In this document: piece after piece, positions 1 to 4,836 of the stretch
Layout: each line of letters opens with the position of its first letter
Numbering within the stretch: the stretch's first letter is position 1
Source: an uncultured Ruminococcus sp.
Lineage (GTDB): Bacteria; Bacillota; Clostridia; Oscillospirales; Acutalibacteraceae
Direction: 5' to 3'
NCBI GenBank assembly: GCA_902803585.1
Contig: CADCQO010000129.1
Location: 1-6,083 of the forward strand
Length of the DNA stretch: 6,083 nucleotides
Made by a program: the position numbers and the translations under genes
Notes under the pieces: model-generated
Seen by the model: the letters and a program-made list of their open reading frames with translations, nothing else
The model's database searches: none
Told to the model about the DNA's origin: nothing

Positions 1-84
1 AAACAGCTTGCGGTTCGCTACACTTGGCGGTAACTACCTGTGACAGGACTTTCACCTGCGAGATTAGTGTCATGCCCGACACAC
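1..84 (-). mobile_element. 5' end of a group II intron, probably bacterial class C (partial)
   Basis: Read on the minus strand from 84 leftwards, the sequence begins GTGTG, matching the group II 5' splice-site consensus GUGYG. A short hairpin follows, GTGTC-GGGCAT-GACAC (82-67). Next comes a second hairpin of the form CAGG-TGAAAG-TCCTG, and then a GCGAACCGCAAGC segment. From memory, the order and loop sequences match the start of domain I in class C introns such as the Oceanobacillus iheyensis intron. Group II introns are self-splicing ribozymes that move by retrohoming with an encoded reverse transcriptase/maturase. That ORF and the catalytic domain V would lie to the left, outside the window. 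The GUGUG start and two matching hairpins are seen directly; the class C assignment is inferred from the match and from the adjacent terminator-like hairpin. I cannot tell whether the intron is complete. Confidence 0.82.
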
Positions 85-89
85 TAAAC

Positions 90-122
90 AAAGCCGCTCG
101 GATCGGAAGTCCGGACGGCTTT
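90..122 (-). terminator. Terminator-like hairpin next to the intron insertion point
   Basis: AAAGCCG (90-96) pairs with CGGCTTT (116-122). After one C/A mismatch the stem continues with TCGGA against TCCGG-type pairing around a 7-base loop. On the minus strand the stem is followed by TTTGTTTA, a modest U-tract, and then directly by the intron 5' end. On the plus strand the trailing run is only TTT, so the minus direction fits better, although a bidirectional terminator for a gene left of the intron is possible. Class C introns typically insert just after such stem-loops, which explains the position. Confidence 0.65.
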
Positions 123-140
123 AGTCATTGTACCATATAG

Positions 141-223
141 TGTCATAGAGAGAATAATCTATCAGAATCCCTTATGACAGAGAATGATTACCCACTAATT
201 CGTTTTTCTTTCGTTATTCTCTG
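141..223. repeat. Overlapping inverted repeats upstream of spoVT
   Basis: AGAGAATAA (149-157) and CAGAGAAT (178-185) are similar direct copies. Both are complementary to one downstream segment, TTATTCTCTG (214-223): the first over 9 perfect pairs, the second over 8 perfect pairs plus G-T extensions. TGTCATA (141-147) and TATGACA (173-179) form a further 7-bp inverted repeat. The pairings are mutually exclusive, so the region could switch structure if transcribed, or offer paired binding sites on DNA. No ORF or known RNA family is recognised. Together with the hairpin at 90-122 and the promoter at 265-294, this is all I see in the gene-free stretch before spoVT. Confidence 0.4.
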
Positions 224-264
224 CATGACGGTTTGGTTTTCGTTCTATTGTAACACATTTTTTC

Positions 265-294
265 CGTATATTCCCCCTGAAAATACAAATACTA
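265..294 (+). promoter_or_regulatory. Sigma-G-like promoter of spoVT
   Basis: CGTATA (265-270) is separated by 17 bases from AATACTA (288-294). This resembles the Bacillus sigma-G consensus (GHATR in the -35 region, CATWMTA at -10), differing only at the first base of the -10 element. Transcription would start near 301, leaving a leader of about 28 bases before the ATG at 329. No good sigma-A promoter is apparent here. Bacillus subtilis spoVT is known to be sigma-G dependent, so motif and gene identity agree. Confidence 0.55.
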
Positions 295-328
295 ATACCG
301 AAAATTTGTATCAAAGGAGAATTGTGCT

Positions 329-871
329 ATGAAAGCCACAGGCATTGTCAGACGCATTGACGATCTCGGACGAGTCGTCATACCCAAGGAAATCCGCCGC
401 ACCCTCCGCATTCGTGAGGGCGACCCGCTGGAAATTTTCACCGATATTAACGGTGAGGTGATTTTCAAGAAATATTCCCCTATCGGTGAGATATCGAGCT
501 TTGCCGAGCAGTACGCGGAAGTTCTCAGCAAGACCGCAAAACAAACCGTCCTTATCAGCGACAGCGATCATATCATTGCGGCCGCAGGCATTTCTAAAAA
601 AGAGGTGCTGGAACGGCGCATTTCACCTCAGCTGGAAGAATATATAGAAAACCGCAGGGCTTTTTTTGCCGCAAAGGATAAGCCTGATGTCCTGCGGCCT
701 GTTGAGGGATTGCCGCGCAGCGCGTCCGTGATGTATCCGATTATTTCCGCAGGAGATGTTACCGGTTCCATTATGCTTCTTTACGATGAACAGGAAACTC
801 CCCCCACCGAAACCGAAAACAAACTTCTCCAGACTGCCGCCGCTTTCCTTGCCAAACAAACAGAGGATTAG
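329..871 (+). CDS. spoVT: Stage V sporulation transcriptional regulator SpoVT
   Basis: This 180-residue protein matches the length (about 178) and architecture of Bacillus SpoVT. An AbrB-type swapped-hairpin DNA-binding domain occupies residues 1-50, with the typical GIVRRIDDLGRVVIPKEIRR core at 5-24. A linker and a GAF-like C-terminal domain follow (about 56-178), ending in the helix LLQTAAAFLAKQ (166-177). In Bacillus, SpoVT is a tetrameric regulator that tunes sigma-G genes in the forespore and affects spore coat, germination and resistance; its GAF-domain ligand is not firmly known. The ATG at 329 follows AAAGGAGA (313-320) with good spacing and begins exactly where family members begin. 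AbrB itself lacks the GAF domain, so the full length favours SpoVT. The gene appears to be monocistronic, with a sigma-G-like promoter upstream and a long repeat-bearing gap downstream. Confidence 0.95.
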   Translation: MKATGIVRRIDDLGRVVIPKEIRRTLRIREGDPLEIFTDINGEVIFKKYSPIGEISSFAEQYAEVLSKTAKQTVLISDSDHIIAAAGISKKEVLERRISPQLEEYIENRRAFFAAKDKPDVLRPVEGLPRSASVMYPIISAGDVTGSIMLLYDEQETPPTETENKLLQTAAAFLAKQTED

Positions 872-1053
872 CGGACAAAAATGCATCAATGCAGTATATA
901 TACTTTCCTCCCGCACTCAGGCTGACAGACAGGAATATTCCTGCCACAGCGGACAGCCGCACTGATAGTGGTAAAGAAACGTTCTCACGGCTGTAAATAT
1001 TCCTGTAACAGCGGATAGCAGTCAGCAGCTGATCTCTGTCAGCTATCCGCTAA
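868..1053. repeat. Cluster of AGCGGA repeats and hairpins after spoVT
   Basis: The motif AGCGGAYA occurs at 870-877, 948-955 and 1010-1017, and inverted at 1044-1051. The ends TTAGCGGA (868-875) and TCCGCTAA (1046-1053) form a perfect 8-bp terminal inverted repeat. Two longer related units lie inside: 934-957 and 996-1019, 24 bases with three differences. Each is preceded by GGCTG (920-924 and 989-993), which can pair with the CAGC inside the unit. GCTGACAGA (921-929) is also perfectly inverted at 1035-1043. The left end overlaps the spoVT stop codon. It could be a small non-autonomous element, a structured RNA or a degenerate terminator array; I do not recognise it. Nothing coding is evident in this gap. 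Confidence 0.55.
1010..1051 (+). terminator. Strong hairpin between spoVT and the DUF1275 gene, possible terminator
   Basis: AGCGGATAGC (1010-1019) and GCTATCCGCT (1042-1051) form a perfect 10-bp stem. Further CAG/CTG pairing (1023-1025 with 1036-1038) closes a smaller loop. No run of T follows on the plus strand, so as an intrinsic terminator for spoVT it would be atypical. Its right edge lies 7 bases from the -35 box at 1059, so an operator or insulator role is also possible. The structure is clear; the function is uncertain. Confidence 0.4.
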
Positions 1054-1058
1054 ACAAC

Positions 1059-1087
1059 TTGATACCTGGAGCGATTTATGGTAGAAT
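1059..1087 (+). promoter_or_regulatory. Sigma-A promoter of the DUF1275 gene
   Basis: TTGATA (1059-1064) and TAGAAT (1082-1087) are separated by exactly 17 bases, close to the housekeeping consensus. Predicted transcription starts near 1094, about 16 bases before the GTG start at 1110. The TTG within the -35 box is in frame with the gene and gives a longer ORF, but it lies upstream of the predicted transcript. Confidence 0.75.
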
Positions 1088-1109
1088 GGGAGTGAAAGAA
1101 GGTGTAAGT

Positions 1110-1790
1110 GTGAAAAAATGTATGTTGAAAAGACCCATGTCAGAAACATTTCCGATCGGTATTTTGCTGACACTTGCAGGCGGCTATTTTGATGCTTACA
1201 CCTACATAGCAAGAGGCGGTGTATTTGCCAATGCGCAGACAGGAAACATCGTGCTGTTTGGCATTCATCTTGCTGAAGGACACTTTGTGAAAGCGCTGTC
1301 GTACTTTATCCCGATTCTGGCGTTTGTACTGGGTGTCTTTACTGCGGAACTGATACATAAGACCGAAAAGAAAACGCCGCTGCACTGGCAGCAGTCAATT
1401 ATTATCCTCGAAATTCTCACCGTCATCGTTGCTGCTGTGCTGCCGACTTCCTCTGATGGTCTTTACTCTTACAATATGGCGGCAAACGTAATCATCTCAT
1501 ATATATGTTCCCTGCAGGTACAGGCTTTCCGCAAAGTACACGGCATTGTCTGTGCAACTACCATGTGTACAGGCAATCTGCGCAGCGGTACGGACTTTCT
1601 GATGCGCTATCAGACCACCAGAAACAAGCAGGATCTGCATGACGGCTTCAAATATTATTTTATCAACGTCATCTTTTTGATCGGGGCATTCATCAGCGTT
1701 TTTCTGACAAATACTTTCGGCAGCTTTTCCGTACTTTTCTGTCTGCTGCCGCTGACCGCAGCATTTATCCTTCTGTTTGCAGAAAAGTGA
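1110..1790 (+). CDS. DUF1275 (YoaK-type) integral membrane protein
   Basis: Starting at GTG 1110, the product is 226 residues, typical for DUF1275. The family is a multi-pass inner-membrane protein group of poorly defined function, sometimes annotated as YoaK. The hallmark N-terminal segment is present: GGYFDAYTY at 24-32 followed by FANAQTGNIVLFG at 39-51. A second TGN, in MCTGNLRSG (152-160), suggests an internal duplication. Hydrophobic segments lie near 14-34, 61-82, 95-112, 122-137, 182-200 and 204-223, giving about six membrane spans. GTG 1110 is chosen because AAGG (1099-1102) lies 7 bases upstream and because the sigma-A promoter at 1059-1087 excludes the earlier TTG and ATG. ATG 1122 is the main alternative. 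The gene is a single transcription unit converging on the SseB-like gene. Family assignment is confident; the transported or bound substrate is unknown. Confidence 0.88.
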   Translation: MKKCMLKRPMSETFPIGILLTLAGGYFDAYTYIARGGVFANAQTGNIVLFGIHLAEGHFVKALSYFIPILAFVLGVFTAELIHKTEKKTPLHWQQSIIILEILTVIVAAVLPTSSDGLYSYNMAANVIISYICSLQVQAFRKVHGIVCATTMCTGNLRSGTDFLMRYQTTRNKQDLHDGFKYYFINVIFLIGAFISVFLTNTFGSFSVLFCLLPLTAAFILLFAEK

Positions 1791-1795
1791 ACTTT

Positions 1796-1815
1796 CCCCC
1801 GCTTGGAAGTGGGGG
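1796..1815 (+). terminator. GC-rich hairpin just after the DUF1275 stop
   Basis: CCCCCGCTT (1796-1804) pairs with AAGTGGGGG (1807-1815), including one G-T wobble, in a tight stem-loop 5 bases after the TGA. It is followed by TATTCT, a poor U-tract, so it may work only with the stronger terminator downstream. Small palindromes of this shape also occur at ends of IS200/IS605-type elements, but no tnpA or tnpB remnant is visible nearby. Confidence 0.5.
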
Positions 1816-1834
1816 TATTCTGCCGTGATATGAT

Positions 1835-1882
1835 AAAACAGCAGAGCACCGGCTTGTAAGAAGCTGCTGCTCTGCTGTTTTT
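1835..1882. terminator. Bidirectional intrinsic terminator between convergent genes
   Basis: A perfect 14-bp stem is formed by AAAACAGCAGAGCA (1835-1848) and TGCTCTGCTGTTTT (1868-1881). An inner GCTT/AAGC stem (1852-1855 with 1861-1864) narrows the loop. The plus strand ends in TTTTT (1878-1882) and the minus strand in TTTTATC, so it can end both the DUF1275 transcript and the SseB-like transcript. The TAA stop of the latter (1883-1881) overlaps the base of the stem. Confidence 0.9.
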
Positions 1883-3065
1883 ATCTGGTGAAGAAAGGCA
1901 CTGACTGTCCGACTGCCATATGGCCTATTTCGCTGTTATAATCCACGAAATTCAGCGCCACACCGCCCGTAAAGGCGCCTATTTCCTGTGCCATCTGCTG
2001 GAACACAGCGGGATTGGTGCCGCTGAAATCAACAATACACAGATAGCTGGGTCGTCCCTTCTGCCGGAGTCCTTTGAGATAGGCTTTTTTGATGCCCTGC
2101 GTATATCTGAGAGATTCCGTCAGTTTCTGAAGCATTGTTTCCGGCACGTTTTCAAGTTCATAAAACTCAAAGCGAGGCGGAGCTTTTTGTTGTACAGGAG
2201 ATGTCTGAGCCGCCGTCTGTTCCGTCTGCTGTATAGAAGTACCGAAACGCCGCTGTACAGCGTTAACGGTTGTCTGGTCGAGAATCATATTAAAGCCCAG
2301 CGGATTGATTACAAGGTACTCTCCCGCCTGACAGAAAGAGGCGATATCTTCAAATGTCACGATATTGCCGACACAGGTTTTTTGCTTATCCATCTTGCTG
2401 AATTCCACCCAGTCTGTAAACACCGGCATATAGCAGCCGCCGCCCGCCTTTTCAATGACAGGGATGGTCAGAGAAGCACTGCCGATGCGCATAGGGCGGA
2501 TCACAGTTCCTTTGGGTGCCTGACCGTCCAGTACCAATGGCAGAAGGTATTTTGCCTGATAAAGAGAGCGCATGAAATCCCCCTGAATTCTGGGACTTTT
2601 TTCTTCGGTGTTCTGACTCTGGAAAAAGATATTGGCATTTTTCATCAGCTCAGGATTAAGCACAGGCCGCTGTTCGAAGGGAATTGCCGAAAAATCAGGT
2701 TTGTTGATGATATCCGTCAGGCTGATAGTGACAAAAGTCTGACCGTTGTCTACAATCACCTGTTCCACACCGTTGCGGAAAAAATCACTGAACATGGAAA
2801 CACGGGCTGTTCTGTCGCATTCCATCGGGCTGACTTTCACCTTCTTAGAAGCCAGAAAGCTCTCAAACGCTGCACAAAAGTCGATTTCCGAAAACAAAAA
2901 AGCGGTCGGAACATCGTTATAGTATTCGATATAGTGGTTTTTGGTAACGGGCGAATATGCTACCCACAGCATATCTGTCTGCTGTAAGACTTCAATCAGA
3001 CGAAGCATTACTTCTTTGTTCTGCGAAGTAACAAATTGCCGGATAAGCTCCTGTATCTTGTTCAT
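1881..3065 (-). CDS. SseB-family protein with an apparently duplicated N-terminal domain
   Basis: The 394-residue protein has no signal peptide or membrane segment and is probably cytoplasmic. Residues 297-394 resemble the SseB C-terminal domain (KKAYLKG near 326-332, closing PFFTR). Residues 148-270 resemble the SseB N-terminal domain, with MPVFTDWVEF at 213-222 and LVINPLGFNMIL at 251-262. Residues 17-120 look like a second, diverged copy (FLFSEIDFCAAFESFL at 56-71, GVEQVIVDNG at 99-108). A Gln/Thr-rich linker lies at 277-296. E. coli SseB is about 260 residues and named for enhanced serine sensitivity when overexpressed; its biochemical role is unclear, so I give no symbol. The nearest Shine-Dalgarno match, AAGGA (3085-3081), lies 15 bases from ATG 3065, longer than usual; the in-frame ATT at 3068 is the only closer odd alternative. 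Expression is from a perfect consensus promoter. The family call rests on motif recall. Confidence 0.72.
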   Translation of the reverse strand: MNKIQELIRQFVTSQNKEVMLRLIEVLQQTDMLWVAYSPVTKNHYIEYYNDVPTAFLFSEIDFCAAFESFLASKKVKVSPMECDRTARVSMFSDFFRNGVEQVIVDNGQTFVTISLTDIINKPDFSAIPFEQRPVLNPELMKNANIFFQSQNTEEKSPRIQGDFMRSLYQAKYLLPLVLDGQAPKGTVIRPMRIGSASLTIPVIEKAGGGCYMPVFTDWVEFSKMDKQKTCVGNIVTFEDIASFCQAGEYLVINPLGFNMILDQTTVNAVQRRFGTSIQQTEQTAAQTSPVQQKAPPRFEFYELENVPETMLQKLTESLRYTQGIKKAYLKGLRQKGRPSYLCIVDFSGTNPAVFQQMAQEIGAFTGGVALNFVDYNSEIGHMAVGQSVPFFTR

Positions 3066-3108
3066 AATATTTTCTGCCGATCCTTCCCGATAGAATTGTT
3101 ATACATTT

Positions 3109-3137
3109 ATTATAATATCGTGAAGAAGTCTTGTCAA
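3109..3137 (-). promoter_or_regulatory. Perfect consensus sigma-A promoter of the SseB-like gene
   Basis: On the minus strand, TTGACA (3137-3132) and TATAAT (3114-3109) match the consensus exactly with a 17-base spacer (3131-3115). Predicted transcription starts near 3102, giving a leader of about 37 bases before ATG 3065. Such a promoter predicts strong, growth-phase expression unless it is repressed. Confidence 0.88.
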
Positions 3138-3248
3138 CTATTCCCTGCCGCACGGACAAATATGAATTTTCACAAGAGATGCACCGCAGGAAAACAGTTT
3201 TTTCAGGCAGAGATTATGCGGTTTTAGCGAAAAAATTGACAATAGCGG

Positions 3249-3276
3249 TTGAATATCCGCAGGAATTTGGTATAAT
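3249..3276 (+). promoter_or_regulatory. Extended -10 promoter of gltX-glnS
   Basis: TATAAT (3271-3276) is preceded by TGG (3268-3270), the extended -10 pattern, and by TTGAAT (3249-3254) at 16-base spacing. Transcription would start near 3283, leaving a leader of about 60 bases. A GCGG/CCGC inverted repeat (3245-3248 and 3257-3260) surrounds the -35 box and could be an operator. A consensus TTGACA at 3236-3241 lies 29 bases from this -10, too far to pair with it. Confidence 0.75.
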
Positions 3277-3291
3277 AGTAGGACAGGATAC

Positions 3292-3313
3292 GTTTACATC
3301 AGCGTAAACTTTT
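3292..3313 (+). promoter_or_regulatory. Leader hairpin with T-run before gltX
   Basis: GTTTAC (3292-3297) and GTAAAC (3304-3309) form a 6-bp stem with a 6-base loop, followed by TTTTC. It lies inside the predicted gltX leader, so it could be a weak attenuator. On DNA the same dyad could be an operator just downstream of the start site. The stem is AT-rich and weak, and no T-box or small-molecule aptamer is recognisable in this short leader. Confidence 0.35.
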
Positions 3314-3343
3314 CGACATACCTCAGAAAAAGGAAGGATTACC

Positions 3344-4804
3344 ATGTCAAAAACAGTCAGAACCAGATTTGCCCCCAGTCCCACAGGATTTATGCACGTT
3401 GGCAACCTGCGGACGGCTCTCTATGAATATCTTGTCGCCAAATCACTGGGCGGTCAGTTTATTCTGCGTATCGAGGACACCGATCAGGAACGCAAGGTAG
3501 AGGGTGCCGTTGATATGATTTACCGTACCATGAAACGTGCCGGCCTGATTCATGATGAAGGCCCCGACATTGGCGGCGAGTACGGCCCTTATGTACAGAG
3601 TGAGCGCAGGGAGATGTACCTTCCCTACGCAAAACAGCTCATTGAAATGGACAAGGCCTATTACTGCTTCTGCACAAAAGAACGTCTGGATATGCTCAGA
3701 GAAAATGCGGACGAACCCGGCGCAGGCTATGACAGACACTGCCGCAATCTTTCACCGCAGGAAGTACAGCAGAAACTCAGCGAGGGCGTTCCTTATGTTA
3801 TCCGCCAGAAAATGCCCCTCGAAGGTACTACCACCTTTGAAGATGCCGTTTATGGTACGATTTCCGTAGACAACAGCGAATTGCAGGATCAGATTCTGAT
3901 AAAGGCGGACGGCTACCCGACTTATAACTTCGCCAATGTCATTGATGACCACACCATGAACATTACCCACGTTGTCAGAGGAAGCGAATACCTTTCCTCT
4001 ACCCCCAAATACAACCTGCTGTATGAGGCATTTGGCTGGGAAATTCCGACCTATATTCACCTGCCGCTCATCATGGGAAAAAATGACGATGGTTCTACCT
4101 CCAAGCTGTCGAAGCGTCATGGCGCAACAGGCTTTGAGGACTTAGTAAAACTCGGTTTCCTGCCGGAGGCGATTGTCAACTACATTGCTTTGCTGGGCTG
4201 GGCACCGAAGGACAATCAGGAGATTTTCTCTCTCAGTGAGCTGACAGAAAAATTCTCCATTGACGGTATCAGCAAATCTCCGTCTATCTTCGATTACGAT
4301 AAACTGGAATGGTTCAACGGCGAATACATCAAGGCAATGACCGTTGAACAGTTCGCCGCTGCAGCAGAGCCGTATTTCCGTAAAGCATTGGGAGATGCGC
4401 CCTTTGACTATCTCAAACTGGCTTCTATTTTACAGCAGCGCACCACCAAACTGACAGATATTCCCGAAAAAATTGCTTTCTTTGCAGAACAGCCCGATTA
4501 TGACAAGGAGCTTTTCGTCAACAAAAAGAGCAAGACAACTCTCGAAAATGTCCCTGCTTTGCTGAAAGCGGGCGTTGAGGCACTGGAAGCCCTGCCGGAA
4601 TGGACACATGACAGCATTCATGACTGCCTTATCAATCTGGCTGTCACCCTCGGTGTCAAGAACGGCACAGCGATGTGGCCTGTACGCATTGCGGCTTCCG
4701 GTATGACAGTCACCCCCGGCGGTGCGGTAGAAATTCTGGATATCCTCGGCCGTGAGGAATCCCTCAGAAGACTGCACAAGGGACTCGAAAAACTCGCAAA
4801 CTGA
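3344..4804 (+). CDS. gltX: Glutamyl-tRNA synthetase (GluRS)
   Basis: This class Ic aminoacyl-tRNA synthetase charges tRNA(Glu) with glutamate using ATP in the cytoplasm. The 486-residue length is normal for bacterial GltX. The N-terminal Rossmann fold carries FAPSPTGFMHVGN (9-21), with HVGN in place of HIGH, and the second ATP-binding signature is KLSKR (254-258). A CFC motif (108-110) and Cys133 sit in the insertion where E. coli GluRS binds zinc; the fourth E. coli ligand is not obvious here, so zinc binding is uncertain. The C-terminal helical anticodon-binding region includes MWPVRIAASG and a GREESLRRL stretch near the end. ATG 3344 follows AGGAAGGA (3331-3338) and matches the family N-terminus. 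glnS follows after 32 bases, so this enzyme probably does not need to misacylate tRNA(Gln). It is the first gene of a probable operon from the promoter at 3249-3276. Confidence 0.97.
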   Translation: MSKTVRTRFAPSPTGFMHVGNLRTALYEYLVAKSLGGQFILRIEDTDQERKVEGAVDMIYRTMKRAGLIHDEGPDIGGEYGPYVQSERREMYLPYAKQLIEMDKAYYCFCTKERLDMLRENADEPGAGYDRHCRNLSPQEVQQKLSEGVPYVIRQKMPLEGTTTFEDAVYGTISVDNSELQDQILIKADGYPTYNFANVIDDHTMNITHVVRGSEYLSSTPKYNLLYEAFGWEIPTYIHLPLIMGKNDDGSTSKLSKRHGATGFEDLVKLGFLPEAIVNYIALLGWAPKDNQEIFSLSELTEKFSIDGISKSPSIFDYDKLEWFNGEYIKAMTVEQFAAAAEPYFRKALGDAPFDYLKLASILQQRTTKLTDIPEKIAFFAEQPDYDKELFVNKKSKTTLENVPALLKAGVEALEALPEWTHDSIHDCLINLAVTLGVKNGTAMWPVRIAASGMTVTPGGAVEILDILGREESLRRLHKGLEKLAN

Positions 4805-4836
4805 GAAGTTTAGCGGCAAAAAGGAGAAAAAAGTAT

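Noticed and set aside
65..146. TAGTGTCAT repeated at 65-73 and 138-146 as a possible target duplication of the intron
   Set aside because: One copy lies inside the intron domain I hairpin and group II introns do not make target-site duplications; a 9-base match here is best treated as chance.
934..1019. CRISPR-like repeat pair
   Set aside because: Only two imperfect copies, 62 bases apart, with the spacing itself containing related hairpins; no cas gene nearby.
1920..2987. Long plus-strand open frame (355 codons) inside the SseB-like gene
   Set aside because: It lies wholly antisense to a gene with family motifs, a consensus promoter and a terminator; its translation has no recognisable domain and no ribosome binding site.
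3236..3241. Consensus TTGACA as the gltX -35 box
   Set aside because: It is 29 bases from the TATAAT at 3271, too far; no -10-like hexamer lies 16-18 bases after it.
3283..3343. T-box riboswitch upstream of gltX
   Set aside because: The leader is far too short and lacks the conserved T-box sequence and antiterminator.
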